From NCBI GenBank assembly GCA_900555615.1, contig USMB01000038.1, forward strand, positions 1-14,347: DNA of 14,347 nucleotides, in the 5' to 3' direction. This document shows positions 1-7,877 of the stretch, one piece after another; the first letter of the stretch is position 1; each line of letters starts with the position of its first letter. This DNA comes from an uncultured Clostridium sp. (lineage in GTDB: Bacteria; Bacillota; Clostridia; TANB77; CAG-508). The notes beneath the pieces were generated by a model. It was not told the DNA's origin. It worked only from the letters and a program-made list of their open reading frames with translations, and searched no databases. Position numbers and translations under genes: made by a program.

Positions 1-47
1 TTAAGACATTTTCCTAAATGATTTATTAAGACATTATCATAAATGAA
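1..47. repeat. Two tandem copies of a 25-base repeat
   Basis: TTAAGACATT starts at 1 and again at 26. The two units (TTAAGACATTTTCCTAAATG and TTAAGACATTATCATAAATG) differ at only two of 20 positions. Each unit contains a small dyad, CATT...AATG. The array begins at the window edge, so more copies may lie upstream. It sits just upstream of the promoter at 80-108, so it could be an operator, but nothing in the sequence identifies a regulator. Confidence 0.6.
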
Positions 48-79
48 TCATATATTTAACTATTTTTTGCAATAATTTA

Positions 80-108
80 TTGACTTGTATATTTTTTTAT
101 ATTAAAAT
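80..108 (+). promoter_or_regulatory. Sigma-A-type promoter of the FHA-ABC transporter gene
   Basis: TTGACT (80-85) and TAAAAT (103-108) are separated by 17 bases. Transcription would start near 115, giving a leader of about 17 bases that carries the ribosome binding site GAGAAAGGA ahead of the ATG at 132. Confidence 0.6.
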
Positions 109-131
109 ATTCTTGAGAAAGGATATACATT

Positions 132-2468
132 ATGGAAAAAGAGAATAGAGAATTAGATGATTTCGTTCATTACAGACATGTTGCCAAAAGTGGTGAAAGC
201 TACTTTTTAACAATTGTAGATGATAATGGATTACGATCAATAAATCTTTCAACATTCGGAAAAACACAAATGACATTCGGTAGCGCAAATTCTAATGATA
301 TTGTATTAGCATCAAATGCTGTTGACGATAATCAAGGAGTAATAGAAATAAATGAATATGGCGTTTTAGTAACAAATGATAGTTTACAAGTTCCTATGTT
401 AGGTAATGGAAATAAAGCTTTTACAAGCCTTTATTTATCTGAAGGTAGCTTTATAAAAATATTAGATTCTGACTCAAACATTGGAATTGTAATGATAATG
501 TCTATTAATACAAACTTAGATGAATGGAAACCTTATCCACTATCTAATGGAAACATTTCAATAGGTAGTAGTGGTTCTTGTGATATTGTATTATCTCCAG
601 CAGGTATTGCAAAACATCACGCAACTATTCATAAAACATCAACTAAAACATCTATTTTTGATGAATTTAGTTTGAACGGTGTATATGTTAATGGTCTAAA
701 AATTCCTCAATCACAAGAAGTATTTCTAAACAACTTAGATGTTATTTTTATTGGAAATACAAAGATGATTTTGATTGGAAATACACTATTTTATCAAATC
801 TTCGAAAGAGGTATCAGATTAGATGCTATTGATATTGTAAAAAGGGTTAGAATAAAATTCAAAGTCCGTGAAATATCTTCTCATGTAAGTATGAGTATAA
901 ATCCATCTGAATTTGTTGCATTTGTTGGTGGCTCTGGAGCTGGAAAATCCACTTTTATGAAATGTATCAGTGGTGTTGATCGTCCAACATCTGGTACTGT
1001 TTTAATGAATGGTGAAAATTTATATGAAAATTATGAAAATTTAAAATATAATATTGGATATGTTCCTCAAGATGATATTGTATTTTCTAATTTAACTTTG
1101 CATGATATGTTACAATATGCTGCAAAATTAAGAATGCCTGATAATACTTCAAAAAAGGAACGTAACCAAAGAATAAAAGAAGTTTTAGATATAGTTAGTT
1201 TAACTGATTTTGAAAACTCATTTATTAGGCAACTAAGTGGTGGTCAAAGAAAAAGAGCTAGTATTGCTGTAGAATTATTGGCAGATCCAAATTTATTTTT
1301 CTTAGATGAACCTACTAGCGGTCTAGATCCTGGAACTGAAAGAAGTATAATGCAAACATTGAGAAAAATGTCTCAAATGGGTAAAACAATCATACTTGTT
1401 ACACATAATACACTTAATTTACATCTATGTGATAAAGTTGCATTTTTTGGAGAAGGTGGTCATTTATGTTTTTATGGTTCACCACAAGAAGCATTGAATT
1501 TCTTTGGAGTTACAGACTTTGTTGATATATATACCAAAATAATTGAAAACCAAGAATACTGGTATAACAAATTTCAAGACGAAAGAGAACCAGTCGTACC
1601 AAAAATAGCCAAAAATGGAAAAAGTAATAATATTGCTAATAAAAAGAAGTCATTTTTTAAACAATTAATAATTTTAATAATGAGATATATAAAACTTATT
1701 TCAAATGATATTCAGCAATTAGTTATACTATTTGCTCAAGCCCCAGTAGTTGCAGTACTGCTATCAATGGTTACAACAGATAATTTGTATAAAAATTACG
1801 ATGACACAAAAGCAATTCTGTTTTCTTTAGGCTGTTCCGCTATTTGGCTTGGATTACTAAACTCAGTACAAGAAATTTGTAAGGAAAAAGTTATCCTGCA
1901 AAAGGAACATATGGCAGATTTAAAATTGTCGGCATATCTATTATCTAAATTTATAGTACAAGGAATATTAGCATTCATCCAATCACTTCTTTTGGTAGCA
2001 TTATTCCAAAAATTAGTTGGAGCTTCAGAATATAATATATTAATAGATTCATTCTGGGATGTGCAAATTATATGTTTCTTATCAATATTATCATCTGCAA
2101 CAACTGGATTGTTCATATCTTCGTTTGTAAAAGATGCTAATATTGCAATGACACTTTTACCAATGGTTCTTGTACCACATTTACTATTTTCAGGAATGCT
2201 TTTCAAACTTGAAGGATTTTCTGATTTCATATCTAACTTCGTTTTATGTAGATGGACTGTTGAGGGACTTGGTACAACAGCAAATTTAAATGAATTAACA
2301 CATATGGTACAAACTATAAATCCATTAATAAAAGTAGACCCTGAAGATTACTTTACTTTTACAGTAGGACATATGCAACATGTTATATTAATAATATTAT
2401 TAATGACATTTGTCTTACTAATTTTAAGTTATCTTGTTTTAAGAAAAAATGTTAATAAAAATATGTAA
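132..2468 (+). CDS. FHA-domain ABC transporter (ABCG/ABC2-type), ATPase fused to permease
   Basis: This 778-residue half-transporter has regulatory FHA domains at the front. Residues ~40-118 look like a degenerate FHA fold (FGSANSNDIVL present, but no conserved Ser/His pair). Residues ~135-215 are a better FHA domain (IGSSGSCDIVLSP, KHHATI, LNGVYVNG), a fold that binds phosphothreonine. The ATPase follows: Walker A GGSGAGKST (266-274), signature LSGGQ (368-372), Walker B LFFLDEPTSGLD (388-399) and H-loop VTH (423-425). About six membrane segments lie between 528 and 770, the ABC-2 arrangement. The order FHA-ATPase-membrane matches FHA-containing ABCG-type exporters such as mycobacterial Rv1747, which are controlled by Ser/Thr kinases. 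The substrate cannot be told. It is a single gene with its own promoter and terminator. Membrane protein; two copies would be needed for a full transporter. Confidence 0.9.
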   Translation: MEKENRELDDFVHYRHVAKSGESYFLTIVDDNGLRSINLSTFGKTQMTFGSANSNDIVLASNAVDDNQGVIEINEYGVLVTNDSLQVPMLGNGNKAFTSLYLSEGSFIKILDSDSNIGIVMIMSINTNLDEWKPYPLSNGNISIGSSGSCDIVLSPAGIAKHHATIHKTSTKTSIFDEFSLNGVYVNGLKIPQSQEVFLNNLDVIFIGNTKMILIGNTLFYQIFERGIRLDAIDIVKRVRIKFKVREISSHVSMSINPSEFVAFVGGSGAGKSTFMKCISGVDRPTSGTVLMNGENLYENYENLKYNIGYVPQDDIVFSNLTLHDMLQYAAKLRMPDNTSKKERNQRIKEVLDIVSLTDFENSFIRQLSGGQRKRASIAVELLADPNLFFLDEPTSGLDPGTERSIMQTLRKMSQMGKTIILVTHNTLNLHLCDKVAFFGEGGHLCFYGSPQEALNFFGVTDFVDIYTKIIENQEYWYNKFQDEREPVVPKIAKNGKSNNIANKKKSFFKQLIILIMRYIKLISNDIQQLVILFAQAPVVAVLLSMVTTDNLYKNYDDTKAILFSLGCSAIWLGLLNSVQEICKEKVILQKEHMADLKLSAYLLSKFIVQGILAFIQSLLLVALFQKLVGASEYNILIDSFWDVQIICFLSILSSATTGLFISSFVKDANIAMTLLPMVLVPHLLFSGMLFKLEGFSDFISNFVLCRWTVEGLGTTANLNELTHMVQTINPLIKVDPEDYFTFTVGHMQHVILIILLMTFVLLILSYLVLRKNVNKNM

Positions 2469-2469
2469 A

Positions 2470-2502
2470 AAAATAAAAGCTTGAAATTCAAGCTTTTATT
2501 TT
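2470..2502. terminator. Bidirectional terminator between converging genes
   Basis: A near-perfect palindrome (AAAATAAAAGCTTGAA against its complement, centre 2486) has A/T tracts on both sides, so it ends transcripts from both strands. The stop codon of the minus-strand gene (2496-2498) lies inside it. Confidence 0.85.
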
Positions 2503-3143
2503 ATTTCTTTTAATTCTCTATATTTTATCACAAATACTATTATACTAATTCCTGCAATTACAACTAAAATTTTGATTATATTTTGTGCTCCTGCATACGG
2601 AATTTTTTCTCCTGATGTAGTTGGATCAATTGTAGGATTACTTTGATCTACTTTATTTACATTATTATTTGAGTCATTGTTTGCACCATCATTTGTGCCA
2701 TTATTTTTATTATCATCTTTCTTTCCATCATCTTCAGATGTTCCTACTTTTGCATCTACCCATTCTTTAATAACTGATATTTCTTCTCTCATATCATCTA
2801 TATTATCATCATCCAGATTATTTACTTGTGAATTTAATTCTATGTCCAAAACACTTAATATTAATGGATTTATTCCGTCAATATTCTCAAAATTACTAAT
2901 ATCTTCTCTTAATTTTTCTTTTAGTGCATCATCAACTTTTGTTGCTGTATATAAATCATTATATGTAACATCTACTACTTTTTTTAATTGATTTAAATCT
3001 CCTAAATCTTCTTCATATTCGTCAAGTAATTCTTTTAATTCATCTGCTTCTGTTTTTCCATAAACAATTGGTGCTCTAAAGCTAGCAAAAATTAATATAC
3101 TAATTAACAATATTCCTAATATTTTTTCTTTAAAATTTCTCAT
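2496..3143 (-). CDS. Secreted small protein with C-terminal IPYAG/membrane anchor, function unknown
   Basis: This is a 215-residue protein. A signal peptide covers ~1-30 (basic MRNFKEK, then a hydrophobic stretch). Residues ~31-132 form a charged, predicted-helical domain (DELKELLDEYEEDLGDLNQLK). A low-complexity Asn/Asp/Gly linker follows (~135-178). The C terminus is IPYAG (~184-188), one hydrophobic span (~190-208) and a basic tail (KYRELKEIK). That tripartite end resembles a sortase-type cell-wall sorting signal, although the motif is not canonical LPXTG; a simple membrane anchor is the alternative. The product should sit on the outer cell surface. It has its own extended -10 promoter, and an SD (TTGGAGATG) precedes the ATG. 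I do not recognise the helical domain. Confidence 0.8.
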   Translation of the reverse strand: MRNFKEKILGILLISILIFASFRAPIVYGKTEADELKELLDEYEEDLGDLNQLKKVVDVTYNDLYTATKVDDALKEKLREDISNFENIDGINPLILSVLDIELNSQVNNLDDDNIDDMREEISVIKEWVDAKVGTSEDDGKKDDNKNNGTNDGANNDSNNNVNKVDQSNPTIDPTTSGEKIPYAGAQNIIKILVVIAGISIIVFVIKYRELKEIK

Positions 3144-3187
3144 GTTTATTCATCTCCAATATCTTTAGTTAATACACTCCTATAATA

Positions 3188-3217
3188 AGTATACCACACT
3201 AATTTTTTAAAAGTCAA
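3188..3217 (-). promoter_or_regulatory. Sigma-A promoter of the anchored surface protein gene
   Basis: On the minus strand, TTGACT (3217-3212) and TATACT (3193-3188) are 18 bases apart, with TGG directly before the -10 (extended -10). The predicted start is near 3181, giving a ~38-base leader. Confidence 0.65.
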
Positions 3218-3228
3218 TATAATTGTAA

Positions 3229-3263
3229 GAAAAAACCAACCTTAAGATAAGGTTGATTTTTTC
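3229..3263. terminator. Terminator after the alpha/beta hydrolase gene
   Basis: An 8-bp stem CAACCTTA/TAAGGTTG (3237-3244 / 3248-3255) with a 3-base loop is followed on the minus strand by GTTTTTT. It lies 12 bases past the stop of the hydrolase gene and could also work from the other strand (ATTTTTTC). Confidence 0.8.
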
Positions 3264-3275
3264 ATTAATTTATTA

Positions 3276-4778
3276 TTATTTTTTAATTATGTTCTTTATT
3301 AATTTTAATGCTTTTAATAATTGTGTAATTGCTGATGACTTTTGTACTTCTTCTTGTTTGTAATCTGATTCTTTATTTACTGTTTTTCCTTCAGATATTT
3401 CTTCTGCTTTACTAATAAAGTTTTCTACATGTCCTTTATAAACATTGTATTGTAAACCTAATACTACAAATGCGTGTTGTTGTCCTTCTGCACTATATCT
3501 TTGTACATATGGTATTTTTGAATTTGCCATTGCAGTATTATAAATTTCTGTACTATTTTCATATGGTACTATTGTATCTTTTGTACCATGTACAATTAAT
3601 ATTGGTAATTCACATTTATTTAAACTATCTAATGCATTTTGGTGTTGGTCAAAGTTTTCATCTGTTAAACCTACATCAATTACGTTAATTAATAATTTTT
3701 TAATTACTTCATCAGATAAGTTTGAGCTTGATAAGCTTGATAAATTGTCTTTTTTAGATATACCTAATATTTTAGCTACTAATTCATTACTTGAAGAATC
3801 TGATGATGAACTTGAGCTTAACATTCCTTTTATGATTCCTGTTAATGAAGTATATCCACAGTCTTCAACAAGTCCTATAACATGTTGGTCTTTCATTGTT
3901 TTTCCATTAATTTCTAATCCTGAAGCAAATACTGTTGTTGCTCCACCTAATGATACACCATGTACAATTATCTTTTGACATTTATCTCCGTATGTATTAT
4001 TTAAGTATGTTAACCAATCCCATACATCAAGACTTTCTACATATCCCATAGCAACACTTCCGCCGCTACTTCCATATCCTCTTGAATCTGGTGCTAATAC
4101 GTTATATCCTCGGTCTAAGTACATTTGTCCTAAAGAATCTGCTATTGCTTGACCATTCATTTGAGAACCTTGTACTAAATAAACCCATTTATTTGATGTT
4201 GGGTTACCACTTTTATCTGTACCAGCATAATATATTTTACCAACTAAATTTACTTTATATTTTTCTCCACATATCTCTCCAGCTGTTGTAGCAGTCATAT
4301 TATCGATTGTTACATCTGGTGTTAAACTCTCTATTGCATTACTTGTATTTCCTAACAATTTCTTTAATGTACTTGTTATTGTTCCTAACAAGTCACTTGT
4401 TGATGTTGCATTGGAGTTTATTGTTGTATTAATAATTTGATTTGAGATTTTTGGAATTGCAGATGAACTACTATATTTGTTTCTTAGTTCAGTTGCTTTG
4501 TCAATAATTTGAATTTTCATCTCACTTACTGACATATTCTTATTCAATCCATTTGTAAACTTTGTCATTTCATTTAAATATTCTTTATATTTATTTACAG
4601 ATTGATATCTTTGTGTCGCCATTTCTAGCATTGATCCAAAATTAAATCCTCTCGAATTTGATTTTGATGAACCGTAGTTATAAAATGATGCTGCATTAGC
4701 TACAGTTGGCATTGCAACTATTGCTGCTATTAATGTTAATACTACGATTAAATTAACAATTTTAAAAGATTTCTTCAT
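3276..4778 (-). CDS. Secreted alpha/beta hydrolase (serine esterase/peptidase-like)
   Basis: This 500-residue protein has a clear signal peptide (1-~29, ending ANA-A). After an N-terminal region of about 140 residues with no recognised domain comes an alpha/beta-hydrolase fold. The nucleophile elbow is HGVSLGG (Ser276). The likely acid is Asp401 in HGTKDTIVPYENS and the likely base His435 in GQQHAF, so the triad is complete. DSRGYGSSGG (231-240) is the typical loop after strand 4. A serine-rich insert lies at ~321-352 in the lid position. The general type resembles the YqkD/BAAT-like serine hydrolase group; the substrate is unknown. It probably acts outside the cell or at the membrane face. 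A strong AGGAGGGG ribosome binding site precedes the ATG. It is monocistronic, with its own promoter, a structured leader and a terminator. Confidence 0.85.
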   Translation of the reverse strand: MKKSFKIVNLIVVLTLIAAIVAMPTVANAASFYNYGSSKSNSRGFNFGSMLEMATQRYQSVNKYKEYLNEMTKFTNGLNKNMSVSEMKIQIIDKATELRNKYSSSSAIPKISNQIINTTINSNATSTSDLLGTITSTLKKLLGNTSNAIESLTPDVTIDNMTATTAGEICGEKYKVNLVGKIYYAGTDKSGNPTSNKWVYLVQGSQMNGQAIADSLGQMYLDRGYNVLAPDSRGYGSSGGSVAMGYVESLDVWDWLTYLNNTYGDKCQKIIVHGVSLGGATTVFASGLEINGKTMKDQHVIGLVEDCGYTSLTGIIKGMLSSSSSSDSSSNELVAKILGISKKDNLSSLSSSNLSDEVIKKLLINVIDVGLTDENFDQHQNALDSLNKCELPILIVHGTKDTIVPYENSTEIYNTAMANSKIPYVQRYSAEGQQHAFVVLGLQYNVYKGHVENFISKAEEISEGKTVNKESDYKQEEVQKSSAITQLLKALKLIKNIIKK

Positions 4779-4871
4779 ATAATCCCCTCCTAAAAAATAG
4801 TCTTTAGACTTTCGAGCAAGATTACTTCTTATGTATGCTCATTTGTATTAGGTCACAAAACTTGCCCTCTA
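4779..4871 (-). promoter_or_regulatory. Structured 5' leader of the hydrolase gene
   Basis: The predicted transcript begins near 4871. The minus-strand segment CTTGCTC (4820-4814) can pair either with GGGCAAG at the very 5' end (4867-4861) or with GAGCA (4840-4836); the two pairings exclude each other. A third small hairpin, AGTCT/AGACT (4810-4799), is followed by a run of T and then the AGGAGGGG ribosome binding site. I do not recognise a known riboswitch class in it. Confidence 0.35.
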
Positions 4872-4877
4872 TAATTA

Positions 4878-4906
4878 ATTTTACCACTATTTAAAATTAT
4901 TGTCAA
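4878..4906 (-). promoter_or_regulatory. Strong sigma-A promoter of the hydrolase gene
   Basis: On the minus strand, consensus TTGACA (4906-4901) is 17 bases from TAAAAT (4883-4878). Confidence 0.75.
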
Positions 4907-4914
4907 TTTTTTTG

Positions 4915-4963
4915 TAAAAAAATGCCGAATTCAAAATTGTTATCTAACAATTTGAATCCAGCA
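4915..4963 (-). terminator. Terminator of the SASP gene
   Basis: A long stem on the minus strand (TGCTGGATTCAAATTGTTA pairing with TAACAATTTTGAATTCGGCA, two G-U pairs and one bulge) is followed by seven T. It lies 20 bases after the SASP stop codon and directly upstream of the hydrolase promoter, insulating the two genes. Confidence 0.88.
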
Positions 4964-4982
4964 CTTTCTGCATATCTAAAAA

Positions 4983-5162
4983 CTATTGATTTTCAATAGC
5001 TCTATTTGCAATTTCTATAGCTTTTGAAACTATATTTCCACATGTCTTAGAAGATACGTTTTCCCAACTTCCTCCATCTTTTTTTACTTGATCATAAACA
5101 CCTAATTCTTTTGCTATTTCTGTTCGTAAGTTTTCAGATATTAATTTGTTGTTCTTAGACAT
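4983..5162 (-). CDS. Small acid-soluble spore protein, alpha/beta type
   Basis: The gene encodes 59 residues starting MSKNNKLISENLR. TEIAKELG (14-21) matches the cleavage site recognised by the germination protease GPR. The region after it (GVYDQVKKDGG, residues 21-31, then CGNIVSKAIEIA) fits the second conserved helix of alpha/beta SASPs. These proteins coat spore DNA in the forespore, protect it from UV and heat, and are degraded on germination to supply amino acids. The usual length is 60-75 residues, so this is a short but complete form, and it carries one Cys (position 41), which is uncommon. The SD AAGGAG lies 8 bases before the ATG. Its own terminator follows; ypeB, another spore gene, lies directly upstream on the same strand. 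A forespore (sigma-G) promoter is expected, but I could not identify a convincing one in 5163-5275. Confidence 0.85.
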   Translation of the reverse strand: MSKNNKLISENLRTEIAKELGVYDQVKKDGGSWENVSSKTCGNIVSKAIEIANRAIENQ

Positions 5163-5275
5163 AATAAAGTCTCCTTTCCAAATTTATCTGTTTACGGACC
5201 GTTTTTTGAAAAAGCTTATTTACTTTTTCGTTATTATTATTTGCATTATTTTATTTTTTATGTTTGAAATTTTTT

Positions 5276-6607
5276 CTATTCAGTTAATGTTCCATTAGGA
5301 GTATTTGTAATAATTAAAATATCTTCTTCCTCTCCATTTTCAGCATTAATATATGCAATAAAATCTATATCATCTGCTTTTCCTTTAAATTCGTAGCAAA
5401 ACTTCTCCGTCTTCCATTCTGTAGGAATTATAGCTAATCCTTCACTTGTAATTTCTACTTTTGAACTTAATTTTTTTCTTGCATCATCTATTGAAATTCT
5501 ATTTGTAGGAATAATTCTAGTATAATGACAATTTAAATATCCAGTAGTTTCTAATCCTATAACTTCACCATCATCTAAAGCTATTTTTACTTTAATTAAA
5601 TCTGGGTAAATTATCACATCATCTTGTTGATATGCATAATTTACAGTTATAAATCCATTTTCTTTTAAATAATATGTTTCTTTCATATTATTAAATCCTT
5701 TATTTGCAAGGTATTCTTTTCCTTTTTGTACAGCATCTTGTTCACTTATTTTTTCCTCATTTACATCTCTGTTATAATTTAAAAATACAACATGACCACC
5801 TTTTTTAGAAATAGATATTCCTATTGTTTTATCTTCATTTGTCGTCATTTCAAATCTATATACAGGAATATCACCATTTTCTACATATCCATTATTTTTA
5901 GTTTCTTTGATTTTATCTTTTCCTATAAAATTTTCAGCAATTTGTTTTGCAGATTCTTCATCTATTTCATCTCCAGTTAATCCTTTTTTCTCTGAACTTG
6001 TTATATGTTCAGAAAATGCACCATCATAGATTAAACCAGTATATTCATGAAAATTTTCTTCTACAACATCAAATGTGCTTACTTCTGATATTTGTGAGCT
6101 TGTGGCTTCACTTGTCAAATCAGACCATTTTAAAGTTCCATTATTTAGTTCTTCCGCCATTTCATTTAATGTATTTGATAAATCAACACTATAATTATGC
6201 AATTCTTTTATTTTTTCAATATCTTCATCGGTAAGTCCTGTACCCTCAATATTTTTTCTAGATAATGCATAACTATATTCACTTACTTGGTTCAAAAATT
6301 TTTCTGTATTTTCTAATTCTTGGCTCTCTATTGGCAACATTCCTAAATATGCTTGTGCCATATTAGCTTCTCTCCACACATGTGTTAACATTTCAGCTCC
6401 ATGCTCTGCAGATTTTGAAATCATTGCTTTTGCCAAATATGTTTTTACATTTTGAACATACTCCGTAACTTGATAAAATGCCATATTATAATCATTTTCT
6501 TTTGTTGTAGCATATGCAGTTTTTTGATTAAATAAATTAAAGCCTAATATAATTGCTAAAATTACTGCAATTACTGTTAAAAAAATCCAAATTTTACTTT
6601 TTTGCAT
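5276..6607 (-). CDS. ypeB: Germination protein YpeB
   Basis: This 443-residue protein, close to the family's usual ~450, has one N-terminal membrane anchor (5-26) and a helical region (~36-165) that includes VWREANMAQAYLGMLP (77-92), typical of YpeB. The C-terminal half carries PepSY-like repeats (~210-440), including YPDLIKVKIALDDGEVIGLE followed by TTGYL. YpeB partners the cortex-lytic enzyme SleB in the dormant spore: each stabilises the other, and YpeB is degraded on germination, freeing SleB to hydrolyse cortex peptidoglycan. In most spore formers sleB lies immediately upstream; here the upstream gene is a divergent glycosyltransferase and no sleB is visible. An excellent SD (AAAAGGAGGTC) precedes the ATG. 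No strong terminator is visible before the SASP gene, so the two might share transcripts. Confidence 0.9.
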   Translation of the reverse strand: MQKSKIWIFLTVIAVILAIILGFNLFNQKTAYATTKENDYNMAFYQVTEYVQNVKTYLAKAMISKSAEHGAEMLTHVWREANMAQAYLGMLPIESQELENTEKFLNQVSEYSYALSRKNIEGTGLTDEDIEKIKELHNYSVDLSNTLNEMAEELNNGTLKWSDLTSEATSSQISEVSTFDVVEENFHEYTGLIYDGAFSEHITSSEKKGLTGDEIDEESAKQIAENFIGKDKIKETKNNGYVENGDIPVYRFEMTTNEDKTIGISISKKGGHVVFLNYNRDVNEEKISEQDAVQKGKEYLANKGFNNMKETYYLKENGFITVNYAYQQDDVIIYPDLIKVKIALDDGEVIGLETTGYLNCHYTRIIPTNRISIDDARKKLSSKVEITSEGLAIIPTEWKTEKFCYEFKGKADDIDFIAYINAENGEEEDILIITNTPNGTLTE

Positions 6608-6626
6608 TTTGACCTCCTTTTCTTAA

Positions 6627-6655
6627 TATTTTGGTTTTTTTTGCAAAAAATATAC
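6627..6655 (-). promoter_or_regulatory. Possible forespore (sigma-G-like) promoter of ypeB
   Basis: On the minus strand, GTATA (6655-6651) and CAAAATA (6633-6627) are 17 bases apart, close to the sigma-F/sigma-G pattern (GYATA, CATNNTA). One -10 position is off. ypeB is sigma-G-dependent in Bacillus, which makes this plausible but not proven. Confidence 0.35.
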
Positions 6656-6673
6656 AATTTATTTTAACTTTAT

Positions 6674-6681
6674 GATAGAAT
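6674..6681 (+). promoter_or_regulatory. Possible extended -10 promoter of the glycosyltransferase gene
   Basis: TGATAGAAT contains TG one base before the -10 hexamer TAGAAT (6676-6681). The -35 region 17 bases upstream (TACAAT, 6653-6658) is weak. The ribosome binding site AAGGGG (6699-6704) precedes the ATG at 6713. Confidence 0.4.
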
Positions 6682-6712
6682 GAAATAAAAAATATTTTAA
6701 GGGGATTTTAAT

Positions 6713-7877
6713 ATGAGAAAAGTAATGATTTTTTATGCTTCATATGGGGGTGGACATTTATCTGCAGCACGCTCTATAAAAGAATGTATTGAAACAAATT
6801 ATCCTGATGTTGATGTTGCTCTTGTTGATTGCATGGAATATGTAAATAAAGCTGTAAATAGCGTAACTAAAATGGCTTATACAGAAATGGCAAAAAAAGC
6901 TCCAAAAACATGGGGAAAATTATATTGGAACTCTCAAAAAGGCCCAATAGCTCAAATAAGTACAGTTTCTAATATGATACTTTCACAAAAACTATGTAAA
7001 TTATTAAAATCATTTAAACCAGAAATTATAATTTCTACACATCCTTTTGGTTCACAAATGTGTGCATATTTAAAAAAACAAGGAAAATTAACTGCAAAGC
7101 TTGCAACTGTAATGACAGATTATGCGCCACATGACCAATGGCTTGTTTTTAATAAATATGTAGATTACTTTTTCGTTTCTCATGAAGGAATGAAGAAAAA
7201 ATTACATGAAAAAAATATCCCTAACGAAAAAATCTTTGCAACAGGAATACCTCTTTCTAATAAATTCTTATTAAAATATGACAAAGCACAAATACTAAAA
7301 AACTTTCGGATTATCACCTGATAGAAAAACTGTTCTTTTCTTCGGAGGCGGAGAATTCGGACTAGGCAAAAAGCAAACATTTAATATTTTCAAATCATTT
7401 GTCAAATCATATGAAAAAATACAAGTTGTTGCTATTGCTGGAAAAAATCAAAAAATGAAAGAAGATTTTCAAAATTTAGTTAATGAATTAAATAAAAATG
7501 AATTTGTAAAAATTCTAGAATATACAGATAAAGTTCCTCAACTTATGAGTATTTCAGATTTAGTTGTTACTAAACCTGGTGGTCTAACTACTACGGAAAG
7601 CTTGGCTTCTGGTTTGCCAATAGTAATAATAAATCCTATTCCAGGTCAAGAAGAAGAAAATGCTGCATATCTTGAAAAAAATAAAGTTGCAATTTGGATA
7701 AAAAAAGGCGATAATGTTGAACAAATCTTAGATGATTTATTCTCAAACCCAGATAAGATTCAAGAAATGAAAGTCAGAGCTAGAATTATTGCCAAGAAAA
7801 ATTCTACTAAAGATATTTGTAAAATTCTTTTGCAATGCGAAAATAGGGTCGGTCCTTTTTTTAGCATTCCTTCGTAG
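6713..7877 (+). CDS. MGDG-synthase-type glycosyltransferase (GT28-like), interrupted by a +1 frameshift
   Basis: The N-terminal half (6713-7306, 198 residues) has the MGDG-synthase motif SYGGGHLSAARSI (10-22) and the following acceptor domain (STHPFGSQM, MTDYAPHDQW). The C-terminal half continues from 7308 in the next frame and has the donor-binding motifs KPGGLTTTES (~287-296) and PIPGQEEENA (~308-317). Read with one +1 shift at TTT CGG (7304-7309) it gives 387 residues, the usual length for processive diacylglycerol glycosyltransferases/MGDG-type enzymes, which add sugars from UDP-glucose or UDP-galactose to membrane lipid. Without the shift, translation ends at TGA 7319-7321, losing the nucleotide-sugar domain. 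The last ~10 residues (NRVGPFFSIPS) look non-homologous and overlap the opposing gene by 17 bases. The break could be a recent mutation, a sequencing error or a programmed event. Acts at the inner membrane face. Confidence 0.85.

Noticed and set aside
1..47. CRISPR array
   Set aside because: The units are adjacent tandem repeats with period 25 and no separate spacers; there are no cas genes.
1796..2230. 144-codon ORF opposite the ABC permease segment
   Set aside because: It is a shadow of the transporter gene, with no SD and no recognisable domain.
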